Source: Micrasema longulum (lineage: Eukaryota; Arthropoda; Insecta; Trichoptera; Brachycentridae). Taken from it: a stretch of DNA of 64,000 bases. The position numbers and the translations under genes are program-made. Positions 22,845 to 35,205 of the stretch are shown here, one piece after another (positions within the stretch are counted from its first letter, which is position 1; the number at the start of each line of letters is the position of its first letter). Under the pieces are notes generated by a model. It was not told the DNA's origin and made no database searches. It saw only the letters and a list, made by a program, of their open reading frames with translations. Where the stretch lies: positions 372,001 to 436,000 of the forward strand of contig JAGVSM010004899.1 of the NCBI GenBank assembly GCA_022494885.1. Direction: 5' to 3'.

Positions 22845-23130
22845 AAATAGCAAAAATAACACATTTCCATGTTTTAGGAATAAGGTTTTATATTTGTCGT
22901 CCGATATAGTGGTGTTGCCTTTGTGCCAAAGTGTTAACCCTTTTCTGAAGAATCAGATCACTTTTGGAGTTTCTAGAAAAATGGTTAAGATTGATCGTTG
23001 TGTATACGTCACTATTTAATTGCACAGCCGCCATGCTATTGTTGTATATTTGTTGACGAATATCCAACACCGTGAATGCCTTGGAATGAGATGATCCTTA
23101 TCCCGTTTTCGTTTGATAAATAACATAAAT
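22845..23130 (-). mobile_element. LINE C-terminal fragment
   Basis: Minus frame SKAFTVLDIRQQIYNN ... SKSDLILQKRVNTLAQRQHH aligns with the LINE C-terminus at 29717-30076 (FKEFRVLNIIQQYI ... SNRDLILSEGVNTVLASRQH). 5' truncated, 3' end unclear. Confidence 0.65.
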
Positions 23131-24758
23131 AAAGGTATGTTAGAAGACCGAACGTGTACATACTTTAAACAGACGAGTGTATTGTGTATTTTCAACTGCG
23201 GAGCCAACCGAAATGAATAAGTTGTACGAGTGTGTACGTGAAACATTGGGCAAAGTTAAATTTTGCCCAAGGGGTGAATCCAACGCTACAAGCCCATGAC
23301 CTACATAACGAAGGTACAAAGTGACTATGTGACGACATTGTGATTCATATGGTACAGTGCTGTACAAGTTAGAATTGCGAATAGAGTGTGTGTCTACCGT
23401 GTGCTATAGAAATGTATGCGCGAACAGTTGGCCGGCTGGCAATTATTCGCCGACACTTGACCGCCAAGTGACCAGCTTGCCTGGGTTTGGCCGCGAAAAA
23501 ATTCGCGTCTTTTAGTCAAGATAATTCAGGAATACGATATACACAACAATCCAAACTGTACGGCTTAAACTTATTTTCCAGAACATTTAATCGCCAAACG
23601 TCAGAATCTTAAATAGATACAGGTACCAAAAAAAAACAAATTTCCGAAGGGGTAGGTTCAGAGGATATTACATATCCTCAACATATTGCATACAGACCAC
23701 GCTTCCTCTATATCTACATGCATACATTTTATCATGCATGCGCCCCGATTATTCCAAATTTCGACATGTCCATATTCAAGTAAACGTTGTATTTGGTCAT
23801 GGCATGTGTTTCTCGGTCGACGTTTTAAGCCGTATATTTAAGCCGATCTTTCTGATACAATTTTTGCACAAGAAGTTTTTTCTTAACTCAAATAATGCAT
23901 ATCAGTAAGCAACATTTAATATAATTGTCCTTTTCAAACCTTATTTTTAATTATTTTTTCTATGACAGTGACTTAATTTTTTTTTGTATGGAGCAGAAAT
24001 TCTCAGTTACCTTTGTTAGGTGTGAGTTAAAACGAAGATAAATCTAATAAAAGCGTATATTATTCAAATACCATAGTAAATAAAAACAAAATACACAAAA
24101 AAATTGTTCTACACGGATTTTTTTTTCTAAAACACTTAAGTTTAAAAATCCACGCAGACATGCGGGAAGTTTGAATAAAAGTCATTTACAATCAAAAGCT
24201 TAAACTGACCGGCCTTACGAACTACAGCATTTTTGTTATTTACCTTTAGGGTCTAATAATACACACTTAATATGTACCATTTAAAACGAAACGTTATACC
24301 CATAAACGTCACCTATTTATGTTAAATGTATAGTATCCAAGGAGAAGACAAATTCTCTCTTAGTATTGAATGAATGAAAGCTATTCATCTACGTACATAC
24401 GAGTATGTAGATCGCAATTGTGTCTTATTTATCACGGAATTATCTTGATTGCAAATGACAAGCTAACATGATCATCCTACGCTTAAGATCTCAATTCAAG
24501 GTAGTCGGGAAAGACATGACATTTTGGAGATTACAATGACCGAGGCAGAGATATGAGATTTAGGATGTAGGTAAACCAATGCGCAAAGCAGCACACTGAA
24601 AATTCCGTTTTTGTATTTAGTTGATCGGTTTAGATATTATTTATTTATTTTATACTTCACAAGATAACATTATATAACTGAATTAAAAATGTGTTCCTCA
24701 TTGGAAAAACCCGTACATTTCGTTGGTACACAGATTACGAAATATGATATGTAAGAAA
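23131..24758. other. No recognised gene
   Basis: Several short minus frames (23016-23367) overlap each other and match nothing known. 23680-23790 shares a short block (CAGACC.CGCTTCCTC.ATAT) with 42360-42420, a low-copy repeat of unknown type. The rest is AT-rich. Confidence 0.5.
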
Positions 24759-24930
24759 CCGAGTTGTGGTCCCGTGTCCCGTCTTGAGCTCACAGTTCAG
24801 AGGTCCATGGTTCCAACCACCTTCTACCAGAACTTGATTCACATTTTCTAATGGTGAGTTATTTGAATGAAAATCGGCCCCAAAATTGAAACATTGGGGT
24901 AACTCGTGAAAACGCAAATATTTCTTTTAT
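24759..24930 (+). mobile_element. SINE family 1, diverged copy
   Basis: GAGTTGTGGTCCCGTGTCCC head, AGGTCCATGGTTCCAACC in place of the B-box, then AACTTGATTCACATTTTCTA, ATGGTGAGTTATTTGA and a GGGGTAACTCGTGAAAACGC 3' block. More diverged than the 22641 copy. Confidence 0.8.
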
Positions 24931-25699
24931 AATAAAAAAGTTTATATGGGAATAAAGTGTCTAATTTATTATACATCAGTGATGCAAAAGCTAAATTTTT
25001 TCTTAACATTATGGGTATTAGACATACAATTCTACGCGTTTTTATAAATTTTAGATAGGCATTCATTACATACACATCCCAGTTGCCCGAGACTTTAACA
25101 CTCAATTATGTATAACATCAGAGCATGCATTCATTAGCGACGTAGAAAAGGTGGGCATTATAGCAGGTACGATATACAAGCATACGTTGGTATTAAGTAG
25201 TTAATATAACACATAATATTAGTTGGAGGCACACAAGTATGCCGATTACGTAACAACTTGCGCATATCATGAAGGCAAACAATATTGAATGACTCATGCG
25301 ATCATTTGAGGCAGATGTATGTAAATAAGATATGAAATGAGAATCAAGACTAATTACATACGGCATAATATAAACTATGCATATTGTCGACTGTTCTGCT
25401 GAGATTTAGCAATGAAGTTTACACATTCCGGTGACGAGTGTCATCAGGCGGAGACTTGGGACTCTCGCGCTGCGAATTCCTCCTGAAAGCCTTCAACCGC
25501 GCTTGGTTACTTTACAGGCCACTAGGAGTAGAAGCCGACAGAGGTTTGGGAGCTTATTGAGGACACCGTGCGATCCAACTAAGGAGAGGACATGAAATGG
25601 TGACGGTTATGTATATAATTAAAATAAGATGTAAGAAGTCAATTCCACGTATTTTTACATATTGGGTACTGATCGATATAATAACATATCTAATTAAGA
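24931..25699. other. No recognised gene
   Basis: No coding signal. 25430-25600 is GC-richer and may be unique host DNA; no splice or start signal could be fixed. Confidence 0.5.
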
Positions 25700-25830
25700 T
25701 GACATACTCGTATGTAGTGTGAGAGAAATTTGATGAATAGGTATTTGAACCACTCTCTCACAGATGTTTCCACGATATTGTGCAAAAAAGACAACTGCAC
25801 GTCGGACTGATTACGTAACAAAAATCGACA
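25700..25830 (-). repeat. Fragment of R3 dispersed repeat
   Basis: On the minus strand it contains CAGTCCGACGTGCAGTTGTC and TGAGAGAGTGGTTCAAATAC followed by ATTCATCAAA, matching 55880-55975 and 32335-32430. It abuts the mariner relic. Confidence 0.65.
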
Positions 25831-25894
25831 AAGTTGAGGTTTCATTTGTGTTTTAGTTATATTTTCTTTTAGAAAGACTATCGGAATAAAATGT

Positions 25895-26495
25895 TTTGTT
25901 TCGATACCTTTTGCGATATATTCGTATGAGCCTGAAACGAAACAGCAGTCGACGGTATGGGTCATTCAAGATGAGCGAAATCCAACAAAAGTTGTTCGCG
26001 GACGAAGCACTAAAAAAAAATAGTCGCACGTTTTTTAGGAAAAACTGGACATTTCGCAACCGTACCTTTGGTGCAACGTAAAACGGTCAATTCTGAATGG
26101 TACACAACCATTTGATTGCCAGAAGTATTCGCAGAAAAAATAAAAACCAACTGCCGGCGAAAGATCATTCTCCACCACGACAATGCGAGCTCTCATTCAT
26201 TGGCACAAACAATGTAATATTTAACCGGTCAATACATCGAATTAATGAATCATCCGCCGTATAGTCCTGATTTGGCACCCAATGACTTTTTTTAATCCCG
26301 AAATAAATAAATTGCAAGGTCAACGTTTTTCGGCACCCGAAGAAGCGGTTCATGCGTTCAAAATGCATGTTTCAGAGGTAATCAGTCTGAGTGGCGAAAG
26401 TGCTTAGAAAATTAGTTCAAACGGGTGCAAAGGTGTGTATCATCGTGGAGAACATTTGGAAAAAACAGTAAAGCCATTTTCGATACTAAATTTTT
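25895..26495 (+). pseudogene. mariner transposase relic, C-terminal half
   Basis: Across three frames the translation reads YEPETKQQSTVWVIQDE, NPTKVVRGRSTKK, RKTVNSEWYTTI-like, RRIILHHDNASSH (about 26160-26195) and NHPPYSPDLAPNDFF (about 26247-26290). It continues with GQRFSAPEEAVHAFKMHVS. The D and PYSPDLAPND blocks are the mariner D,D34D catalytic pattern. The N-terminal half and clear TIRs are missing, and several frameshifts and stops are present. An unrelated mariner N-terminus lies at 51890-51998. Confidence 0.88.
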
Positions 26496-26659
26496 AATAT
26501 AAAAGGCAACCCCCGTATTTAAGATATACGACGAAACTACTGGATTCAACTTGGATTGTTCGTGTATGGGCAATGCGCATTGAGAAATAAGATGAATTAT
26601 TTATCTGTTAAGATTGCCACCGTATTAATAATTCGAGATCTTACTTAACTTTGTTTGTT

Positions 26660-27180
26660 TAGCAACATTCCTTATAGGTTCTTAGAGAGTGGAGATAATA
26701 ACGTCACGAATAACCCGGTAATAGCAACGTTTCGTGGAAACTCCTCCAAAAAACGCTTCTCACATAGAGAATGAGCTATCTTAATTATCCATTCTTGTAT
26801 CAATCATTATTTCAAGCAGGGATTCTGGATTACAACACCCTCGAATATCGTCGTCATTTTTTTCTTGGGAAACATTTCTATAAGCTGATTTCTGGAAGTG
26901 CATATAATCCAAATATACTGAATCAGATCAATTTGTATGTTCCCAATAAATATACTAGGGAGAGATCACATGCACTGTTTTACACACCTAGAAACCGTAC
27001 AAATGCATGTCAGAATTCACCCAATAATAGGGCGATTCGCTTGCTGAATACGGCTTCTGCGGATAGTATGAATAGTAAGAACTTATGTGCATATCGGCAG
27101 TTTAGCAGCTATCTGCTTTCTATTCATTCACTTCTAACTTATATTTACAGTCTACATTACGTGATGGGTTAAACAGCCCG
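26660..27180 (+). mobile_element. LINE C-terminal fragment
   Basis: Frame 26771-27172 reads YNTLEYRRHFFLGKHFYKLI, NILNQINLYVPNKYTRER, LFYTPRNRTNACQNSPNNR and AIRLLNTAS, the LINE C-terminal pattern. It stays open for 133 codons without a functional end. Confidence 0.75.
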
Positions 27181-27221
27181 TAAAGTAATTCAGACTACAA
27201 TGAGGGATTTCAGCCATACGG

Positions 27222-27360
27222 TAAATTGGATGCTCTCCCTGCAGAGGTGCGAAACTGTGAGAGTAAAATGATGTTTCAAAAAAAAACTCAAAACCCACTT
27301 GTTCTCTAAATCATTTGAATAAATCCGTGGCATGAGCAAAATAAATTATTTGTCTAAAAA
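27222..27360 (+). mobile_element. Short fragment of the CR1/L2-like LINE
   Basis: Matches 2550-2670 of the first LINE: CTCTCCCTGCAGAGGTGCGA, then GATGTTTC plus an A-run, CTTGTTCTCTAAATCATTTG and AATAAATCCGTGGCATG. The family's 3' UTR and tail are absent, so it was cut at both ends. Confidence 0.85.
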
Positions 27361-27399
27361 GTCAATATACATAGTCTCAATAAAGTTGACACCCAAACA

Positions 27400-27500
27400 C
27401 CCAAATAGGTTTGTTTTGTTTTGTATGCACAGAAAAATATAACAGGAAAAATAATAAAACCCACGAAACCGGCTTGTCAGCAGAAATAGTAATTATTTGT
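27400..27500 (-). mobile_element. LINE tail fragment with CCGGCTTGTC stem
   Basis: ACAGAAAAATATAACAGGAA, AACCCACGAAACCGGCTTGT and CAGCAG match 48318-48386, where the block is the 3' UTR of a minus LINE. A related stem occurs in plus orientation at 62899-62927. Confidence 0.6.
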
Positions 27501-27546
27501 AAGGTGTTTGTAAGCTACATCATAATGTAATTTACGCATCAGCATA

Positions 27547-27918
27547 CGTGGGTATACTGGCAGAAAACTTTAACTCTCAAATCCCTGTTTTGAGAATTAA
27601 AGCATTTAAGTTTTATTCCTCTTTTATATTTTATTTAAATATAGTACGATGTTAAGTGCTCATTTAAGAACATGTTTTTAATTTTTCCGTTTCTCCGTTT
27701 TAAATTACGTAAACATTAAGTTATTTTAAGCTTTCAGCCTAAATAAAATACCCAGTATACGACTTAACCTTAAATTTATTTTTAAAACTACAGATCAATG
27801 AAATTTAATATGACTGCGTATTTTGCCAGTTTGTAGATCGTTAAAAACTTTACAAAACTGCATCATTAAGTCAAATCCGCATATTTTCGAGTTAACGTTT
27901 TTCGCCAGTATACCCACG
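27547..27918. mobile_element. MITE with ~30-bp inverted ends (MITE-4)
   Basis: Left end CGTGGGTATACTGGCAGAAA and right complement CGTGGGTATACTGGCGAAAA both continue to TTAACTC. ATA flanks both ends and may be the target duplication. The 372-bp interior is AT-rich, not palindromic and has no open frame. Confidence 0.75.
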
Positions 27919-28929
27919 ATATAATTTAGTAAATCTTGGCGATTTAATTATTTAAAAAATATTTCACAAGTTTGCATGTACACTTTACATACTTTTAATA
28001 TAATTTTAAGTGTCCACATTAATACGTATTTCAAGAACTGTTTTTTTAATTAGATTTACTTATCAATTTTCAAACAGTTGTTTAACCTTTGAATATAAAA
28101 CACCATAATACTGTGATAACCTTTGCCACAACGACATTTCGATCACATTAAATGTTGATTAAATAGTAAGTTTTTAAGACTATTTCGACATCTGAGTACG
28201 ACAATAACTTATTTAATGGACTTACTCTGTCTTATAAAATACTGACTTGTGTTATCTATTGTTCTTTATGTTTATTTATACAATAATTTGAGTGCATTGC
28301 ATAATCAAATCATAATAAAATATACATTATACCATGAAGCACGCAGTTGTACAAGTATGATTAAGTTCGTTCAAACGTGTTTATATGAGGGGGTTTAATG
28401 CAAAACCGCCACTGTCCATGATCACTGTTTTTGGGAAGATCAACAAAACCAGCAGCAAAAAGACTATTTATTTAAGTGCAATGTGCAACTTAAGCGTGGT
28501 ATAACAGGTAGCGAAAAGACTATTCATTTAAAGTGGAATGTAAAAATTGAGCCTAAAAGAAAAAGTCATTTGGCTACTGGTTTCGTTAATCTTTCCACAA
28601 ATTAACCCATTTACAAGTGGAATGATACAGATTGGCTTTTTTAAGGGAACCTTTTTTTTCTTATTTTATGGCATTGTATTAAGTTATGTATAAAATCTTT
28701 AATAGGCTTATAATATAGGTTTATTTGTAAATATTGTATCATTTTGTTATAATGGCTTTTTTTTAAATAAATAAATTAAACAAACAAAAATAAACACGAG
28801 CATGTTTAGTGTACATAATAACATTACACGTATGTGTAAGTGTGGGGTTTTTTGCATTCCTGTACATTTAAATAGTAAAATAGACCAAATCATCATATAC
28901 TCTTTCTATTTTAAGAACTACAAGCAAGT
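27919..28929. other. No recognised gene; possible LINE tail near 28790
   Basis: AT-rich. An AAATAAATAAATTAAACAAA run at 28766-28790 looks like the 3' tail of a plus LINE, but no upstream coding match was certain. Confidence 0.4.
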
Positions 28930-29322
28930 CAGGTGAGCGTTATCACTAGGGGCCTTATAAGCACGGGAGATTGAACAAACGCGTTACTAGAATGAACCTT
29001 TCTGAAACTTCTACGTGTGGATTCCGCAGTGCAGATGAAGAAACACCAATCCACATTCTATGTTAATATAATGCTTTATATCATCCTCGGGGGAACACCG
29101 GTACACCTGAGGATGTTAAAGAGCTCGCTCCTGCCTAATAGCCCGATACTCTATGGATCTGAACTTGAAAGAGGAGATTCATCAAAATGAGAACTCTCGC
29201 CCTCCATTCAGTAACCGGGCTCTTAAACTGGGCTCGGAGAGCGAAAACAAATTCACGGGGACCCGTCCACAGGTCGCAGTGACGACTGCTTATATTGCAC
29301 TGACCCTACTTCAAAGTACGAG
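28930..29322 (+). mobile_element. LINE 3' end (I/R1-type) with R4 3' UTR, copy 1
   Basis: About 28985-29065 reads RVTRMNLSETSTCG then ADEETPIHILC, the zinc-binding C-terminus of I/R1/Jockey-type LINEs with its cysteines and histidine. The following 230 bases (CCTCGGGGGAACACCGGTAC ... GTCGCAGTGACGACTGC) recur at 36220-36480, so they are probably its 3' UTR. Confidence 0.7.
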
Positions 29323-30150
29323 GTATTTATTTATTTATTTATTTATTTATTCACACTCTTTATCAAAATACAATTCCATATTCACTTTGCCCAGCTAACA
29401 AGGGTACATACCCCGTTCCAAGCTAGGTAATTACATTTTAATATATTATAATACTTAACAAATTAATATAGAGCACAGACAAACAAAATATAAACTTATT
29501 CGGATACACATTTTGATTCATATACATACAGACATACACATATATACACACATGTATATAAAATATACACATATATACACATGTACATACACACACACGT
29601 ACATACACCCATGCGCATACACATACATACATTCATAAAAACATAGACAATTTATTTATGCGAAATTTCATGGTTGTCATCTATAAATATATATTTTTTA
29701 AATTATTCTTTATTTTTTATATTTTATTTTTGACATCCAGTAAGGTTCTCCAATCCGTGGCATGCATCAACTTTTCTGACTCCCTACGACCAATGTCATG
29801 AAAGAGCGAGGTCAACACCTTCCGTAACTTGACAACACTCCCGTCTTTCCACGATTCTGGCAAAAGGTTATGGACCTTTTTGCCTACGTTATAGTGTTGT
29901 CTCGATGCCAGAACAGTGTTGACCCCTTCACTTAGTATCAGATCCCTATTAGAGTATCTTGTATTATGGTTGTGGTTGACGCTTGGGTAAATGTCTCTCT
30001 TTATGTGTGTAACCACTACCGTTCTCAATATATACTGTTGAATAATATTCAGTACTCTGAATTCTTTGAAGAGCAAGTCACTTGGATAGCGAAATGTTTT
30101 TTTTAAGATGACTCGGATTAAAGATTTCTGTGCAATTGCTACAGGTTCAA
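29322..30150 (-). mobile_element. LINE 3' end with ATTT-repeat tail
   Basis: Minus strand. C-terminal frame from 30150 down to 29717: LIRVILKKTFRYPSDLLFKE, FRVLNIIQQYI and SNRDLILSEGVNTVLASRQH, then LLPESWKDGSVVKL. The 3' UTR contains a CA-rich block (29520-29635). The tail is an ATTT repeat complement at 29324-29352. It is inserted directly behind the R4 block. Confidence 0.8.
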
Positions 30151-31974
30151 GGGCGGTTTATACATAGGTACTTATATTTGCTATCTCTATCTACCTATTA
30201 CCTATTATTATTATTATTAATTGTAACACTGAGCAATTCGGAAGCAAATACAATTGTCGTATGTATGTATGTTTAATGTTAACAGCCCATTTCTACTATA
30301 ATTCCTTTGAAGAGCCCTCTGAGCAATATAAAGACCTTATTATTTTATCCGTCTGAATTTTCCAGTCTCGCCAAGCGGAAGTAACAACGCGCGCTTATTT
30401 TACATGATCTCATTTTCCGGCTCATTTGTGTAATATGCCAAATCACATTCACACGTATGTTTTTTTTAACGTACGATAAAATGTCTATTTATATTCGTTT
30501 CATTATATAAATGTGTAAGATTCATTTTAATGTTTAAAATATAACATTCGTTGAATTAAGAAATCTTCTACGCAACGCTGGTTTCTTTGCTATTCCAATA
30601 CGACCTTGAAAAAGTTTTGGACAAAATTTTGCCCCTAGGACCTCAGTTAATCGGCCTTAGGGTCTTAGTTAATTTTTGTAGTACGTTTAAATTTCTATAT
30701 GTATCTAAGTATGTGTGTTTAAAGTCAATTTAATATTATTTGTGGTATCATTAATCCCGTTACTCGTTAAGCCAAAACTCTTTGTTAAGAACGCTGCGTT
30801 AAAATCATCATCATTGCCCTGGGTGGACCTTAGCGGAATCCAGGAGTCAACTCCGCTCTTGTGGGTCTGCTGCCCTTCTTCTCCAGCTCCTCACTTCCAA
30901 CGTTGTCGTATCCGCACTGGTGCAGTCCGTCCCAAACGAGTTTTTTTTAAATTTAATTCCTGGGAGTATAATATCGTGTTTATGTATTATATGTTATATT
31001 AATATTATTGTTTACAAAAAAAATAAAGAGCATACAATCAACCCTCGTAGTTATTTAACTGCAACATAACATTTTTCTGTTGCAAAAAAGGTTGTGTTTC
31101 TTTCCGTGCAACAACATAACATCGTTAATAAGGTTAAAAATTATTTCTGTAAGGTGTCACTACAGAATCAACATTAGAAATAAAACGATGGAGTTTTCTT
31201 AGTTTTAGAAAATTTGGGATTTGAATGAGAATTTATAACAAATATTTACCTTGTTCACGAGGATAACATTTCTGTTAGTACGTTGCCGGTGTGCCAAAAA
31301 TTATTATTAGCCTTTACTCGGAAAACCGTATCTCATTTCTCGAAGTAATAGTCCCCAACGTCAGCAATCTATTATACATTCCTCAAATATAGTTAAAGAA
31401 AATATTACTTTAGTCAGGGTTTACTATTTAGTCAACTGGAACTAGTAAAACCGAGTTATAATCTGGAATCTTGGTCGGATATTTTGACCTGGGCCAATAG
31501 TTATTTTTGGGAATTTATCAGTTATTCTGTAAACAAAAGAAAGCGTCTAATATTTATTCGCGTATCAATTTGTTGTATTGCGTAAACCTGATCACAGAGA
31601 CAGCAATAGGTGACTTTACCGAGGCAATTATTTGAATCGGTTCATTATAGTATATTCCCAATAGATCGGAGCATTCAACCCCGAAATAACGTTAACACAA
31701 TGCTTGTTAACTTAAATCTAGCTTTTTAGAATCATATTTATAAGGCAACATAATTTTGTAATTGCAGAATTTGTCGAAAATTGTAATTTGATAATTTTAA
31801 TACATTCCCAATTTATTTATTTATTAAAAAAACATACAATCATTTCTAAAAAATATATATTTTGATAAGAGTCCAATAAAGTCTTTATAAGTAATCAAAA
31901 ACTGTAAATATCAAAAGTGAGAAAAAAATAATAATTTAAGGGGATAAAGAATAATAAAATGAAACTTGCGAAAT
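30151..31974. other. No recognised gene; small GC-rich island near 30.9 kb
   Basis: 1.8 kb without a supported gene. 30815-30940 is GC-rich (GGGTGGACCTTAGCGGAATC) and open in two frames but matches nothing I know. ATT and GTAT microsatellites lie near 30205 and 30260. Confidence 0.45.
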
Positions 31975-32450
31975 TAAGAGGAAACGCGGTCTGACTTAAC
32001 TTCATACAAACATATTTCGTCCGGGATTATGACACAGATCAGTAATGTTGTTTATATTTACCATTAGCTAAAGATATATATTTACCATTAGCGTGTCCCT
32101 ATTATTTTGTTTTATCAATTGTTTCTTATGGGAGTTAGGAATATACAAAAACCGTTTAAAGCGCCCAGATTTACCTGCTGTCTTCGGACGTACGGTATAA
32201 AAATATGATAAATATTTTGGAAAAACGCAAAAGAAGACGACACAGAAAATTTCATTCTGATACTCGTTCTTAAAAAAAACCAAATCGGTTCAGTTTTGGG
32301 GTGCGGGACAGCGAAACTTGGATTTTATTTCGGCATAATCAGTCCGACGTGCAGTTGTTTAGTATAGGGGAGGCATTTGCGAGAGACTAACAGAAAAACA
32401 ATGTTCAAATGGCTATTTATCAACATTTTCAGCCACCGTCTATTCACTTA
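31975..32450. repeat. R3 dispersed repeat, copy 2
   Basis: Long match to 55640-56010: CAGAAAATTTCATTCTGATA, AAATCGGTTCAGTTTTGGGG, GTCCGACGTGCAGTTGT and GACAGAAAAACAATG-like blocks. Its left part (GAGGAAACGCGGTC, 31978) also matches 53870-53945. Class unknown; no tail or TIR seen. Confidence 0.75.
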
Positions 32451-32904
32451 GCCTATTATTTGTCTTTTGTATACTTACCTACAGCTGGCACTAAGTAAAA
32501 TATTTTGACAAACTAATTACACTATTTAGGTAATAAATCGACTCCAACTGTATTCAAGTATCCATTGCAAATTCATAAATACTTTTTTGTAGAATAACGC
32601 CGAATACATTTGTACCAAAGAAGTGAAAAACTTCGTGGTCAGATAAAATTTTACAAATTACAATAAGTGAGTCACGTTCAAGTGTTGTTGATGCTTTGAT
32701 AAACAAATTGTATGCACATTTCACCCATTTTATTTATTTTTATTTACTTAGGTGAAAAAACATAAATATAAAAGAAACTGAACAAACAAAAAATATGGAG
32801 TAAAAACGAACAAGGACAAAATAAAATAAAATAACGGTACCTTACGGTATATAAAAAAAAACACGACCTACACATAAGACTTTGAGCTTAGCCATCCCAA
32901 TAAA
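32451..32904. other. No recognised gene
   Basis: AT-rich. A T-rich block near 32730 and an AAAATAAAATAAAATAA run near 32818 are typical of LINE tails but stand alone. Confidence 0.45.
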
Positions 32905-33612
32905 AAGGTAGGATTTTTATTTTATTTTATTTTATTTGGGAAATCAACAGTTCTACATACATTTTTTAAGTAAACAAACAGATATAGTGTATAAACTCAG
33001 AACTAATAACAGATTTCCACATAGTATACAAAGTTAGTGAAGAAAATATATTACATATCAAATAAATACATACAATTTATACATATAAAAATGTTATTTT
33101 CATGTACTCAATAATCAAAGATTTTTAAATATTTATTTTAAGATCATTAAGTTACTGTAAATTGGGCGGGATAAGGACAAGAATGCTTGAAGAGAGGATA
33201 AGGAGGGGAGGGGAGATGTACATATTTATTATTATAATGTCTACTAAGTTACATAATACATTTTTAGTGTAAATTTTAAATCTGACAGAGTGATGTTTGT
33301 GTAATCTATATTTTTAAATTTTGTATTGTACATTGAAACAGTCCTACGAAAAAATGCATTTTTAACATACGATGTTTTACTTATTGGTACATGAAACAGG
33401 TGGTACCGTCTACAAATCCTGGCTGGCACATGTATTGTTATTAAACCAAGCAGCTCTGTACAGTCAACCGTTCCTGTCATAATTTTGTAAAGCAGTAGTT
33501 GGTCCGCACACACTCTGCGGTATTGTAGAGAAATGATTAAATAGAATAAAAAAAACCTCAGTTTAAATAAAAGTATTCTAATTTTTAAAGAATTTTTTTG
33601 GCCGCATTTCAA
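32905..33612 (-). mobile_element. LINE 3' end (C-terminus plus 3' UTR)
   Basis: Minus frame 33612-33244 reads SLQYRRVCADQLLLYKIMTG, TVDCTELLGLITIHVPARIC and HVPISKTSYVKNAFFRRTVS, the usual LINE C-terminus. 3' UTR down to TTTATTTTATTTTATTTGGG (tail complement) near 32918. Confidence 0.8.
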
Positions 33613-33744
33613 CTACTTTCTGTGCTCTTTTTCTAAGCACTGGAAATCAATATAATGTCACGCAGAAAGCTCAGAATAGGGGAATGAGGACATTATTGAG
33701 ATGTAGAATATGTACAAAAATTCAACATACTCGTATGTTGACGA

Positions 33745-34050
33745 TACTGAACAAGCTTTTGTTAAAGCAGAGTAATTTTAATTACTTTAGTGTTAATATT
33801 TAAATTAAAAAATAAATTATTACCCGAATACATGATTTGTGATGTTCAGCGTAATAACGAAATTCATCGCTATCCTACGAGGGGAGGTGAAGGTTTCAGA
33901 CTTCCTAAAACAAGAATCCAGGCAACTCAAAACAATCTGCATCATAAAGGACTTAAGATATTTAATGAGTTGCCAAAAGAGATCAGGGATGCTGGGTCTA
34001 TCGCATCGTTTCGTAGGATGGCGATGATTTTTGTTAAAAACAAATAGGTA
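33745..34050 (+). mobile_element. LINE C-terminal fragment
   Basis: Frame 33790-34047: KNKLLPEYMICDVQRNNEIH, RYPTRGGEGFRLPKTRIQ, GLKIFNELPKEIRDAGSIAS and FRRMAMIFVKNK, matching the other common LINE C-terminus ('TR....F..P..R......G...FN.LP..IR'). It has a natural end and no internal stop. Confidence 0.78.
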
Positions 34051-34524
34051 GATAAAGTGTCATCGAAAAGCATCTTGATTTTAAACCAATGTTTTGTTTT
34101 TTGTATGTATATATATATATATTGTTTATTAGTTAAGGCAACAAGGTATTCAAATTTTATTTGCACAACTATTTAAATACATACATTACAATCATTCTAC
34201 ATCTTACACTGAGTTAGTGACGAAAAGATCTACGAAAAGCAGGAAGACCTATCACAAAGATCTCCAAGTTGATAAATGGCAAACTTTGATTTCTGGAGAC
34301 AGTCGGGAACATAAAAAGAGATTGATTGCAACAGAGACGGGACAGCATCTATAGCATTAAGTCATTAAAAAAGGCATATAAGTTATATCTTAGTTTTAAT
34401 TGTATTCCTACTAGTTTTTTTTTTAGATGGCAATTGCATATGTTTTGCCTCGCTTATTGTGTCTTATATTTACTGCAAAAGGTATGTTTTATTTATTTAA
34501 CAATTTAAATATACAATTCATATA

Positions 34525-35205
34525 TATATAAGGGCGGGCATATTGTCTTTAGGAAATTTGTTCTTACCATTTTTAACCGTTCAATTCGAGAAAATTACAA
34601 GTACATGGCTATATTCTAGGCGATTATACGGAATTCTACAACTTTAGACAAAATGTAAAATAAAAATTAACTAAAAATGTACACTATACTATGAAGAGAT
34701 GATAGGGGATAGGAAGAAAAGAAGAAGGAGAAAGGAACAGCTCGAACATTTAGATAGTGACATTTCAATCGTAATTATGCTCTATGATAAAATTGTGTAT
34801 TTTGTGCATTAAATAAATAAATTGATCAATCAATTTAAATGTAAAAAAGAAGGGGAGGGACGTCTCTAATATTAGTGGGTATATTATTCCACAATCGAGC
34901 AGCTATTAATGTGAAAGAGGAGGCAAGAAAATTACAGTGGTGAAAGAGTATTAAAAGGGGTTTTTCGCGACTAGAACGAAGAAATAGCCCATGTTGTGAT
35001 AGGGGTTGGAAGAGCTCTCTCAAGTAAACACGCGAAGTGGGATTATTCCAAATATTATGAAGAAGTGATAGAATGTAAATGTTTCTTCTATGCCTGATAC
35101 TGAACTGAGTGTAGTTACGTGCGGTATTCGGTTATGTGGTCGAATTTGCGAAGATTAAAGATATAACGTATACAAACATTCTGTAATCGTTCCAACTGAT
35201 CATTA
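34525..35205 (-). mobile_element. LINE-B 3' end, copy 2 of 3
   Basis: Minus frame LRELFQPLSQHGLFLRSS-like (35023-34835) ending FTLIAARLWNNIPTNIRDV. 3' UTR GGGCGGGCATATTGTCTTTA. A ~45-bp plus tail fragment ending ATTAAATAAATAAAT (about 34780-34822) interrupts it, absent from the other two copies, so a tiny LINE insertion is likely. Confidence 0.82.

Noticed and set aside
25896..26081. 61-codon plus frame in the mariner relic
   Set aside because: Out-of-frame shadow; the true transposase frame gives the recognisable mariner blocks.
29438..29632. 64-codon Cys/Val/Tyr-rich minus frame
   Set aside because: Translation of a CA-rich low-complexity 3' UTR tract.
34200..34330. RTE-like C-terminus in RKSRKTYHKDLQVDKW
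   Set aside because: Resemblance to the GRP..RW motif is too weak without alignment.
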